A stretch of 64,000 nt of DNA from Akkermansiaceae bacterium UBA956. GTDB taxonomy: Bacteria > Verrucomicrobiota > Verrucomicrobiia > Verrucomicrobiales > Akkermansiaceae. Made by a program: the position numbers and the translations under genes. The stretch spans positions 1 through 64,000 of the forward strand of contig DBCO01000033.1 of the NCBI GenBank assembly GCA_002293145.1, given 5' to 3'. This document shows, piece after piece, positions 17,936 to 26,022 of the stretch. Numbering within the stretch: position 1 is the stretch's first letter; the number at the start of each line of letters is the position of its first letter. The notes under the pieces are model-generated. The model was not told the origin of the DNA. It saw only the letters and a list, made by a program, of their open reading frames with translations, and made no database searches.

Positions 17936-18925
17936 GTGCACTTCGGGGATCGCAACTCAGGAATCAAATGGCTGACGTTTTTAGGCGCTTCGGCTTTGTT
18001 AGGTCTTGCGATGATTCCGCTATGGCAACGTTTGGTGATGGAGATTAGCGAGATCGTAATCGGCAAGCAAAGCAAAGGGTTGCTGTTAGAGCTGGCCCGA
18101 AGTTGGGAAGGATGCGAGTTGGTCGATTTTGGTCGATTTTCTATTCTGATCGCAGCCTTACTTTTGCTATCGGTTTTTTGGTCAAGCATGGCGAGTGGTG
18201 TGTCGATGATGAAGATGCAGGATCGACCGTGGCGACTTCTGGTTCTAGGTTATGGGGCATCGATTACACGCTCGATCAGGCTGCGGCAGAATCCCACGGC
18301 AACGCGTGATTTTTGCTGGGGCTTGATGATGCCGCTGCTCCTCATCGGCTTAGCCTGTGGCTATGCTCGTTGGCGCGGTTGGGCCGAGCCAGGTAATCGG
18401 GTAATTTTATTCAGCATCGATTCGGGCATGAGCTTGCTACGTTGGTGGGCGTTCTCAATTATGATCGAAATTTTTCTGCGAGGCATCACGCTGGGCTTGT
18501 TGCTGCGGAGTTTCGGCCCGATCACTGCAATTGGGTTGAGTACTTGCATTGGATTCATCGGCAGTTCATGGCAAGTGCCCGTGGGCTGGACAAGCGCAGA
18601 AATTGTGAGCTATGCGAAGTTGGTCACCCTGGTTCAATCCATGACACAAACTGCCATCGAGCCGTTGCATGTATTGATGTGGGGGCTACCAACTTTGCTA
18701 GGTGGACTGGTCCTGGGCATGGCCCGCTATCGCAGCGCATCGTTGTGGTTGCCCATCGGGCTGCACATGGGCTTTATCGCCGGGATCTTTGTAGCGACGA
18801 AATGTTTCACTTGGGAAAAACTGGGACATCACCAAGGCTGGATGGCCCTCGTGCTCGCATGGTTCATCGGCCTGTGGGTTTGGCGATTCACGGCGCACTC
18901 CCCTCAACGCAGCCACCCGACATGA
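17936..18925 (+). CDS. CPBP-like intramembrane protease family protein (degenerate motif)
   Basis: 329 residues with about seven hydrophobic segments. The start is GTG at 17936. The segment IEIFLRGITLGLLL resembles the EExxxR motif of CPBP (Abi) membrane proteases, and LWLPIGLHMGFIAG resembles the later His motif. One of the two motif glutamates is Ile here, so activity is doubtful. The stop overlaps the comF ATG by 4 bases (ATGA), so the two genes are probably translated together. Confidence 0.6.
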   Translation: MHFGDRNSGIKWLTFLGASALLGLAMIPLWQRLVMEISEIVIGKQSKGLLLELARSWEGCELVDFGRFSILIAALLLLSVFWSSMASGVSMMKMQDRPWRLLVLGYGASITRSIRLRQNPTATRDFCWGLMMPLLLIGLACGYARWRGWAEPGNRVILFSIDSGMSLLRWWAFSIMIEIFLRGITLGLLLRSFGPITAIGLSTCIGFIGSSWQVPVGWTSAEIVSYAKLVTLVQSMTQTAIEPLHVLMWGLPTLLGGLVLGMARYRSASLWLPIGLHMGFIAGIFVATKCFTWEKLGHHQGWMALVLAWFIGLWVWRFTAHSPQRSHPT

Positions 18926-19683
18926 ACCGTGCGTATTTTTCCTCCCGCTGGCAGAGCATTTCTGCGCGATTGCTCGACATGGTCTATCCGCCATCGTGCG
19001 AGCTGTGCGAGGCGCCGCTAGTCGGTGGCCGCTACCTTTGTGAGGACTGCCGCCGCAAGCTGCCTCGCGTAGCTACTCCCTTTTGCCAAAAATGCGGCGA
19101 GATGTTTGAGGGCAACATCAGCACCGCCTTTCTGTGCCCAAATTGCACCGATCTCGATTACGCTTTTTCGTTTGCGCGACCTGTATTGCTCAGTAGCGAT
19201 GCCGCACGGCACTTGGTGCATATTTTCAAATACGGCAGAGCGATTCATCTTGCTCGCGAGCTCGCGCTTCTCGCTGCCGAGGCCTTCGATGACCCACGGC
19301 TTCAACGCGCACTTGCCGAAAAATGGACCCTCGTTCCCGTGCCTTTGCACTGGGCGCGCAAGCAGCATCGGCATTTCAATCAATCCGAAGAAATCGCCCG
19401 ACATCTCGGAGAAATCCTCGGTTTGCCGATGATTCCCGTCTTGAATCGCGTTCGCGCCACTCCGACCCAGACCAATCTCAGCCGCAAACAACGCCTACAA
19501 AATCTGCGCGGCGCAATTCAAATATCCGCCCGTGGACGCCGCTGGATCGAGGGCGGCAAGGCTCAGGGGGTGATTCTTATCGATGATGTTTTCACCACTG
19601 GCGCCACGGTGCAAGAATGCGCCGAAATCCTGCGTAAGAATCTCCCAGAAAACATAGTTGTCGTAACCGTCGTGAGAGGCTAA
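18922..19683 (+). CDS. comF: ComF family phosphoribosyltransferase-like protein
   Basis: 253 residues from the ATG at 18922. An N-terminal zinc region has four CxxC pairs (CELCEAPL, CEDC, CQKCG, CPNC). The phosphoribosyltransferase domain contains the PRPP-binding VILIDDVFTTGATVQEC near residue 220. In naturally competent bacteria ComF helps DNA uptake or processing after transport. Here no other com gene is near, so the role is inferred from family only. A longer frame reading upstream to 18442 is only the overlap with the preceding gene in another frame. Confidence 0.85.
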   Translation: MNRAYFSSRWQSISARLLDMVYPPSCELCEAPLVGGRYLCEDCRRKLPRVATPFCQKCGEMFEGNISTAFLCPNCTDLDYAFSFARPVLLSSDAARHLVHIFKYGRAIHLARELALLAAEAFDDPRLQRALAEKWTLVPVPLHWARKQHRHFNQSEEIARHLGEILGLPMIPVLNRVRATPTQTNLSRKQRLQNLRGAIQISARGRRWIEGGKAQGVILIDDVFTTGATVQECAEILRKNLPENIVVVTVVRG

Positions 19684-19732
19684 GCTCTCCCCACGCGGAG
19701 CCCTTCTCCACGCACCGAACCACTCACCGATC

Positions 19733-20560
19733 ATGGGAATTTTCGATAAACCACGTCTCCGTCCTCAGGAAAAACGCGACGACATGCCCGAAGGCATGTG
19801 GACGAAATGTCCGTCCTGCGACGCCATGTTGCACCAGCTCGATCTGAAGCAAAATCTCAACGTGTGCCCACCCTGCGGCCATCATTTCCTCCTCGGCTCA
19901 CGCGAGCGTATTGCCACTCTGGCCGATCCTGGAAGCTTCGAAGAGCTCGATGCTGAACTCGTTTCCGCCAACCCGCTTGGATTCGCCAACTACCCGCAAA
20001 AAATCGAGCAACAACGCGCCAGCTCCGAGCTTAATGACGCCGTCATCACCGGACGCCTTACCATTCAGGGTTCACCTGCCGTCATCGCTGTGATGGATTT
20101 CAAATTTTTCGCCGGTTCCATGGGCTCTGTCGTTGGAGAAAAAATTACCCGCGCCATTGAAGTCGCTATTGCCGAAAAACGTGGCATGATCATTGTTTCC
20201 GCTTCATCCGGTGCCCGCATGCAAGAAGGTATGCTCTCGCTGATGCAAATGGCCAAGACTTGCGGAGCTCTCGCCTGGCACTCCGAGGCAAAACTCCCTT
20301 ACATTTCCGTACTCACCCATCCGACCACGGGCGGCGTTACCGCATCCTTTGCCACCATTGGCGACATCAACCTCGCCGAGCCCAAGTGCATGATCGGCTT
20401 CGCTGGCCCACGGGTGGTCAAGGAAACCACCCACCAGAACTTGCCACCTGGCTTCCAAACTGCGGAGTTTATGCTGGAGCACGGCCTCATCGATGACATC
20501 GTCGTCCGCAAAAACCTGCGTGGAAAACTCGGCAAACTCCTCGCCTACATGCTCTCCTAG
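19733..20560 (+). CDS. accD: Acetyl-CoA carboxylase carboxyltransferase subunit beta
   Basis: 275 residues, the usual length. The zinc ribbon has C26, C29, C45 and C48 (CPSCD and CPPCG). The carboxyltransferase core includes GSMGSVVGEKITRA, SASSGARMQEGM, THPTTGGVTASFA and GFAGPRVVKE. With AccA it transfers carboxyl from biotin to acetyl-CoA, giving malonyl-CoA for fatty acid synthesis. accA is not in the window. folC follows at 48 bases on the same strand, as in E. coli. Confidence 0.96.
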   Translation: MGIFDKPRLRPQEKRDDMPEGMWTKCPSCDAMLHQLDLKQNLNVCPPCGHHFLLGSRERIATLADPGSFEELDAELVSANPLGFANYPQKIEQQRASSELNDAVITGRLTIQGSPAVIAVMDFKFFAGSMGSVVGEKITRAIEVAIAEKRGMIIVSASSGARMQEGMLSLMQMAKTCGALAWHSEAKLPYISVLTHPTTGGVTASFATIGDINLAEPKCMIGFAGPRVVKETTHQNLPPGFQTAEFMLEHGLIDDIVVRKNLRGKLGKLLAYMLS

Positions 20561-20607
20561 CCGTGACGGAGGCATCTTGCCTCCCAGCCATAAAGCACAC
20601 CTTCATC

Positions 20608-21858
20608 ATGCCTTTTGCTGACTACTCCGCCGCCATCCAGTGGCTGTTTTCCACGCAATTGTTCGGCATCAAGCTCGGGCTCGATGGTCCTAAGAACCTC
20701 CTGCGCCAGTATCTCGCCAACCCAACGCGCGGAGTGAAGGTCATCCACGTTGCCGGCACCAATGGCAAAGGCTCCACCTGCGCTTTCGTCGATGCCGTCG
20801 CCCGCGCCTCAGGCTTGCGCACCGGGCTTTTCACCTCACCGCATCTCATCGACTACCGCGAACGCATCAAAGTCTCAGGTGCAGATATCCCAGAAGAGGA
20901 ATGCCTGCGTCATCTCAATGCCTTGCACACGCTTTGCGCTTCGCTCGAAACCCACCCGACCTTTTTTGAGATCACCCTCGCTCTGGCGATGAAATATTTC
21001 GCCGAGCGCGAATGTGAGCTGATCATTCTCGAAACCGGCATGGGCGGACGGCTCGATGCCACCACGGCCGTGCCCGCCGATGTCTGTGTGATTACGCCGA
21101 TTGGTCTCGACCACACTCAGTGGCTCGGCGACACCATTAGTGCCATCGCCGGAGAAAAAGCCGCCATCATCTGTGCGGAAAAGCCCGTCGTTTCTGCCCC
21201 GCAGCCCGCCGATGCCGGACGCGTCATCGCCATGGAAGCCAATGAAAAACGCGCCCCCTTGACCATCGTCGATGAACCACTTTGCGGCTATCCGCTGTCC
21301 CTCAAAGGCGCACACCAACCCTGGAACGCCGCTGTCGCCCTTGCCGCCCTCCACGCCCTCGGCCTAAACTTGCGCTATGATGCCGTGCAATACGGGCTTT
21401 CCCACACCGATTGGCCTGGCCGCTTTGAAACATTTCGCCGCGCTGGTGAAGCAACCATCATTCTCGATGGCGCGCACAATCCGCACGCCGCCGAAGTCCT
21501 TGCGGAGACCTGGCAGACGGAATTTCCAACCGCGAGTCCGATCCTACTTTTTTCCGCCGTCAGTTCCAAAGACGTCAGCGGTGTGCTCGCGCTCCTCGCG
21601 CCGATCGCCCGAGAAATTCATCTCTGCCCCGTCAACAGCCCGCGCACCCTCAGTTGCAGCGAGCTCCACCAAGCACTGCCAAGCGATTGCAACTGCGCAA
21701 AGATCTGCGAACACGAAAACTTCCTCGCCGCCCTGCAAGCTGCGCGCGTTTCGGCAGACTCCACTTCTTCCCCCATCCTCATCGCTGGCAGCCTCTACCT
21801 CGTCGGCCAAGCACGCGCCACACTGCTCGACTCGACCTTCCAACCTAGCGCGCAATAA
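20608..21858 (+). CDS. folC: Folylpolyglutamate / dihydrofolate synthase
   Basis: 416 residues from the ATG at 20608 (MPFADYSAAI); the frame also opens 15 codons earlier. The ATP-binding HVAGTNGKGSTCAF is at residues 48-61. TGLFTSPHLIDYRERI, ETGMGGRLDATT, ITPIGLDHTQWLG and ILDGAHNPHAAEVL are standard Mur-ligase-family FolC motifs. It adds glutamate to folates, and in bifunctional forms also makes dihydrofolate. It probably shares a transcript with accD. Confidence 0.95.
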   Translation: MPFADYSAAIQWLFSTQLFGIKLGLDGPKNLLRQYLANPTRGVKVIHVAGTNGKGSTCAFVDAVARASGLRTGLFTSPHLIDYRERIKVSGADIPEEECLRHLNALHTLCASLETHPTFFEITLALAMKYFAERECELIILETGMGGRLDATTAVPADVCVITPIGLDHTQWLGDTISAIAGEKAAIICAEKPVVSAPQPADAGRVIAMEANEKRAPLTIVDEPLCGYPLSLKGAHQPWNAAVALAALHALGLNLRYDAVQYGLSHTDWPGRFETFRRAGEATIILDGAHNPHAAEVLAETWQTEFPTASPILLFSAVSSKDVSGVLALLAPIAREIHLCPVNSPRTLSCSELHQALPSDCNCAKICEHENFLAALQAARVSADSTSSPILIAGSLYLVGQARATLLDSTFQPSAQ

Positions 21859-21862
21859 GGTG

Positions 21863-21926
21863 AAGGGATTTGCAATCCCTTGTTTCATCATTACGCTGTA
21901 GTTATGACAGGGATGGGAAATCCCTG
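21863..21926. repeat. Pair of GGGATT/AATCCC hairpins between folC and tgt
   Basis: AAGGGATT-TGC-AATCCCTT at 21863-21881 is a perfect stem with a 3-base loop. CAGGGAT-...-ATCCCTG at 21908-21926 is a second stem with a related arm. The two share the AGGGAT/ATCCCT core. Neither is followed by a T-run, so a role as rho-independent terminators is not obvious. They may be a processing or attenuation site, or a small repeat pair. Confidence 0.5.
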
Positions 21927-21997
21927 CTCCATATTTCTTGAAATCAAGCTTTCTTTATTTTTCATTTTCCTTTTCAATCGCGCTCGTGCCGTTCACA

Positions 21998-23113
21998 ATG
22001 CTCAAGACAGATACGGAATCCAAAGCCCGCTTAGGACGATTGGACCTTCCGCATGGCACGGTGGAAACCCCGATTTTCATGCCCGTCGGCACACAGGGCG
22101 CAGTCAAGACTCTACACCCTGATGATCTCGATGCCCTTGGCGCGCAAATCATTCTCGGCAATACCTACCACCTCTGGCTGCGCCCCGGCCACGAACTGAT
22201 CAAAGAATTTGGTGGCCTGCATGAATTTACCTCATGGGAAAAACCCATCCTCACCGATTCGGGAGGCTTTCAGGTTTGGTCCCTAGCAAAATTGCGCAAA
22301 ATCACCGAAGAAGGCGTACGTTTTCAAAATCACCTCGATGGCTCGGAAATGATGCTCACTCCTGAGCTTAGCATGGAAATCCAGGCCGCCATCGGCTCAG
22401 ACATCGCAATGCTCTTCGATGAGTGCCCACCCTACCCCTGCGACGAAAAATACGCCGCCAATTCGCTCGCACTCACAACCCGCTGGGCGCATCGCTGCAA
22501 GGACTGGGTCACAACCCACGAGCCCCGCTCCGGGGAGGGTCGCCAACAGCACTTCGGCATTGTCCAGGGCTCGATTTACGCAGAAATGCGCGAGCAATCG
22601 GCGCGCGAGCTCGCCGCCATGGATTTTGACGGCTACGCCATCGGCGGTGTCAGCGTCGGCGAGCCCGAGGAGGAAATGTTCCGCGCCATCGACAATGCCG
22701 TGCCGTTTTTGCCCGATCACAAACCGCGCTACGCCATGGGACTCGGCACTCCGCCGCAAATCCTCGAAATGATCGGCCGCGGCGTCGATATGTTCGATTG
22801 CGTCATGCCCACCCGCATTGCCCGTCACGGCACCGCCTTTACCCTGGACGGACCAATCCAAATCAAGAACCTCGCCTTCGCCAAAGACCCGCGTCCGCTC
22901 TGCGAAACCGCCCACCCACACGTTGCTCGATTTTCCCGCGCCTACATCCGCCATTTGTTCCGCGCTGGAGAAATTCTCTCTTTACGGTTGCTTTCTTTCC
23001 ATAATCTGCATTTCTATTTGCGCCTCGTAAGCGACGCCCGCGCCGCCATCGCCGAAGGCACCTTTTTGTCTTTCAAGAATTCCTTTAACAAACGCTACCT
23101 CAAACTACTATGA
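21998..23113 (+). CDS. tgt: Queuine tRNA-ribosyltransferase Tgt, with altered zinc site
   Basis: 371 residues from the ATG at 21998. The frame opens 20 codons earlier with a hydrophobic stretch that is probably not coding. Tgt exchanges G34 for preQ1 in tRNAs with GUN anticodons. Catalytic regions are intact: ILTDSGGFQVWSLAKLRKI, YAIGGVSVGEPEEEMFRAI and MFDCVMPTRIARHGTAFT. The C-terminal zinc motif normally reads CxCxxC before YSRAYLRHL. Here it reads CETAHPHVARFSRAYIRHL, so the three Cys positions are Thr, His and Val. The distal His (SFHNLHFY) remains. Its stop overlaps yajC by 4 bases. Confidence 0.92.
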   Translation: MLKTDTESKARLGRLDLPHGTVETPIFMPVGTQGAVKTLHPDDLDALGAQIILGNTYHLWLRPGHELIKEFGGLHEFTSWEKPILTDSGGFQVWSLAKLRKITEEGVRFQNHLDGSEMMLTPELSMEIQAAIGSDIAMLFDECPPYPCDEKYAANSLALTTRWAHRCKDWVTTHEPRSGEGRQQHFGIVQGSIYAEMREQSARELAAMDFDGYAIGGVSVGEPEEEMFRAIDNAVPFLPDHKPRYAMGLGTPPQILEMIGRGVDMFDCVMPTRIARHGTAFTLDGPIQIKNLAFAKDPRPLCETAHPHVARFSRAYIRHLFRAGEILSLRLLSFHNLHFYLRLVSDARAAIAEGTFLSFKNSFNKRYLKLL

Positions 23114-23445
23114 TCCCACAACTTTTTACCATCATCGCTCAATCCGCTCCTGCTGCCGGCGGCTCCACACCAACACCTGGCTTTGGTCTCCAACAAATTC
23201 TCATGATGGGAGCAATGGTCGTGATGTTCTATTTCCTACTCATCCGTCCGCAACAACGCCAGCGCAAGGAATTGCAAAAGCGCATCGATTCCATGCAAGC
23301 AGGTGATAAAGTAGTCACCACCGCCGGTATCCACGGCCTCATTCACAATCTCAAAGAAAAAACCGTTGTCATCAAAATCGCCGATAGCACCATGGTCGAG
23401 TTCGACAAGACAGCCGTTGCTCACGTCATCAAAAAAGACGCTTAA
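23110..23445 (+). CDS. yajC: YajC, preprotein translocase accessory subunit
   Basis: 111 residues. One membrane helix (IIAQSA... to LQQILMMGAMVVMFYFLLI) is followed by the conserved RPQQRQRKELQKRIDSMQAG and VVTTAGIHGLI. YajC binds SecDF and helps protein export. Its ATG overlaps the tgt stop (ATGA) and it is followed 74 bases later by secDF. This is the conserved tgt-yajC-secD-secF order. Confidence 0.95.
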   Translation: MIPQLFTIIAQSAPAAGGSTPTPGFGLQQILMMGAMVVMFYFLLIRPQQRQRKELQKRIDSMQAGDKVVTTAGIHGLIHNLKEKTVVIKIADSTMVEFDKTAVAHVIKKDA

Positions 23446-23519
23446 CATTTTATCGTCACCCTACTCCCCGCCCCTCCATGCTTCCTGTATCCGCTTCTTG
23501 ATTCAACCCACTGATTCCC

Positions 23520-25946
23520 ATGATGCCCATCATTCCAACACTTGCCGCCTTGCCTGCCTGGGTGGAAAACTTCACCGCACAGCCCAGCAATTTGTTCTTT
23601 TTCGGATTGGCGTTGCTCGTGCTCTTTGGTTGGTATTTCGCCACAGAAAGTGAGCGCCGCAAGCGCAACATCGGTACGATCCTGCTCTTGCTCATCGGCT
23701 TGCTTTGCGCTGTCGCCTTAATTCCTTTGGACAAAAAACTCAAAGGCGCCATCGACATCATCGGTGGATCCTCCTTTACCATGCAGGTGCAGCCACGCGA
23801 GGACGAAGAAGGAAACAAAGTCGCGGTCACCGAGCTCGATACCGCAAATGCGATGAATATCATCGAGACACGTCTCAGCAATTCTGGCGTGGCTGAACCC
23901 GTTCTCTTCCGTCAGGGCATCGACCGTTTCGTCGTGCAAATGCCCGGCATGAAGCCTGAGGACACTGACAGTATTCGCAAAAAACTTCAAGAGGCAGCCA
24001 AACTTGAACTGCGCGAGGTTCATCCCAACTCTGACACTCTTGCTGAGCAAGTCGCCAAGGGTGACCACATCGAGCCTGGCTACAAAGCATTTCCTTATAA
24101 CTACAAAATTGCCGAGGGCACCCCCGAGGAGCAAGAGATCGAATCACACATCTTGTTGAATCGCCGTCCTGCCGTAGAGGGTGTTGACATCGTCGCGGCA
24201 TTCCCCAGCGTGATGGGTGGTGGTCGCGTAGGCATCACACTCAACGGTGAAGGTGAAGACAAAATGATCGCTTTGACACAACCGATGACTGAGCGCCGTG
24301 ATCGAATCGCTATCGTGCTCGATGGCAAATGCATCAGCGCTCCCGTGGTCAACCAAGTGCCATTGGGCAAACAATTTGAAATTACCGGACTCGATGGCGC
24401 GAACGAAGCCGTTGACCTTGCGAAAAACTTGATGAACCCCATCAACAACCCCTTGAAGATCGACGAAGAACGCACCGTGTCCCCCACCTACGGTGCATCC
24501 GTCGTAAAACAGGGCATCATGTCAGGCCTTGTTGGCCTCGCCGCTACCTTCATTTTCATTCTCATCTACTACCGCATCGCTGGTGTCGTCGCTTTGATCG
24601 GACTAGTCGTCAATATCGTCATGCTCTTCGGCATTATGGCGATGTTTGGCTTTAGCTTCTCTCTCGCTGGTATCGCGGGTATCGTTCTCACCGTCGGTAT
24701 GGCGGTTGATGCGAACGTGTTGATCTACGAACGTCTGCGCGAGGAAATAGCCGCAGGTAAATCCGTGAAAAACGCTCTTGCTCTCGCCTATGAAAAGGCA
24801 TTTTCCTCGATTTTCGATTCGAACTTCACCTCGCTGATCACCGCACTCGTATTGTTCTGGCGCGCCAGTGGCACCGTGAAAGGATTTGCCATCACCCTGA
24901 CCATCGGCATCATCGCCTCGATGTTCTCCGCGATCCTCGTCACCCGCGTGTTTTTCCGTTGGGGTCTGGATTTTAACCTCATCAAAAACTTCCGCTTCCT
25001 CGACCTCATCAAGGGTGGTAGCTACGACTTCCTTGGCAAGCGCGGACTCTGCGCCATCATTTCCTTCGCTCTGGTTATCGCATCACTCGGTGTGTATCTC
25101 GTGAAGAAAGATAAAGCGCTGGGCATCGACTTTACTGGCGGTAGCATCATCACCTATACCGTCGGCGAAAATCAGGCGCTACCCATCAATGATGTTGCCC
25201 AGCATCTCAAAACTCTGACATTGGCTAAAGACGCCATTCCGCAAGAAGAAAACAACATCGTCACGGGACGTCTCGTAACGGTCCGTTGCGATGCGAACGA
25301 CGCCGACTCCATCATCAGCTCGTTGGAGTCGAAGTTCCCTGAGATCAAAACTCTCAACCTCGCCCCGAGCCGTGAAAACGTTTCTGCCGTGCTCGGCAAA
25401 GAGTTCCTCAAGGATTCCGGCTTAGCGCTGCTCTTGGGCATGGTCTTGATTTTCCTCTACGTTAGCCTGCGTTACCGCATGTCGTTCGCTGTGGGTGCCA
25501 TCATCGCCCTTTTACACGACGTCATCATTAGTTGCGGAGTCGTCGCCATGGCGGGCAATCAACTCTCGCTGATCCACGTGGCTGCGATTTTGACAATCGC
25601 TGGTTACTCGATCAACGACACTGTCATCATCTTCGACCGGATTCGTGAAACCTTGCGCTTCAGCACGGGGTCGCTAAAAGACATCATGAACGAGGCCATC
25701 AATGCCACACTATCTCGAACGGTTTTGACTTCGGGCGCGACATTGTTCACTGTTGTTGCTCTCTACGTGTTCGGCGGTCAGGCCATGCGCGATTTCTCAT
25801 TGATGATTCTCATCGGCATCATCGTCGGCACCTACTCCTCGATCTTCGTCGCCTCGGCACTCGTTCTGTGGTGGGCCAAAGTGACCAATGCTGACTACCG
25901 TGAAACGGAAGAAACTCCTGCCGAAAACGTTGAGGTCGTAGGCTAA
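23520..25946 (+). CDS. secDF: Fused SecD-SecF protein-export membrane protein
   Basis: 808 residues, SecD and SecF in one chain. The SecD half holds the first periplasmic domain (GGSSFTMQVQPRE... NAMNIIETRLSNSGVAEPV) and GMAVDANVLIYERLREE near residue 400. The SecF half begins near residue 500 with IDFTGGSIITYTV and includes GYSINDTVIIFDRIRETLR near residue 700. It has about twelve membrane segments. It uses the proton gradient to pull proteins out of the Sec channel. Two adjacent ATG codons (23520, 23523) could start it. A terminator follows. Confidence 0.95.
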   Translation: MMPIIPTLAALPAWVENFTAQPSNLFFFGLALLVLFGWYFATESERRKRNIGTILLLLIGLLCAVALIPLDKKLKGAIDIIGGSSFTMQVQPREDEEGNKVAVTELDTANAMNIIETRLSNSGVAEPVLFRQGIDRFVVQMPGMKPEDTDSIRKKLQEAAKLELREVHPNSDTLAEQVAKGDHIEPGYKAFPYNYKIAEGTPEEQEIESHILLNRRPAVEGVDIVAAFPSVMGGGRVGITLNGEGEDKMIALTQPMTERRDRIAIVLDGKCISAPVVNQVPLGKQFEITGLDGANEAVDLAKNLMNPINNPLKIDEERTVSPTYGASVVKQGIMSGLVGLAATFIFILIYYRIAGVVALIGLVVNIVMLFGIMAMFGFSFSLAGIAGIVLTVGMAVDANVLIYERLREEIAAGKSVKNALALAYEKAFSSIFDSNFTSLITALVLFWRASGTVKGFAITLTIGIIASMFSAILVTRVFFRWGLDFNLIKNFRFLDLIKGGSYDFLGKRGLCAIISFALVIASLGVYLVKKDKALGIDFTGGSIITYTVGENQALPINDVAQHLKTLTLAKDAIPQEENNIVTGRLVTVRCDANDADSIISSLESKFPEIKTLNLAPSRENVSAVLGKEFLKDSGLALLLGMVLIFLYVSLRYRMSFAVGAIIALLHDVIISCGVVAMAGNQLSLIHVAAILTIAGYSINDTVIIFDRIRETLRFSTGSLKDIMNEAINATLSRTVLTSGATLFTVVALYVFGGQAMRDFSLMILIGIIVGTYSSIFVASALVLWWAKVTNADYRETEETPAENVEVVG

Positions 25947-25973
25947 CAACATACACCATCGAAACCTTTCACC

Positions 25974-26008
25974 AACGCGGGTCTGTTCATTCAGGCCCGC
26001 GTTTTTTT
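25974..26008 (+). terminator. Rho-independent terminator after secDF
   Basis: AACGCGGG at 25974-25981 pairs with CCCGCGTT at 25996-26003. The stem is extended by TCTG/CAGG-type pairs and is followed directly by a run of T. It lies 28 bases after the secDF stop and faces the convergent SNF2 gene. Confidence 0.9.
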
Positions 26009-26022
26009 ACGGCTGCTGTTTT

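Noticed and set aside
18442..18921. Long N-terminal extension of comF
   Set aside because: It is another frame of the CPBP-like gene; the ATG at 18922 gives the normal ComF length and an ATGA overlap.
22397..22954. Long minus-strand frame opposite tgt
   Set aside because: It is a shadow of the tgt codon pattern; tgt itself is a clear family member.
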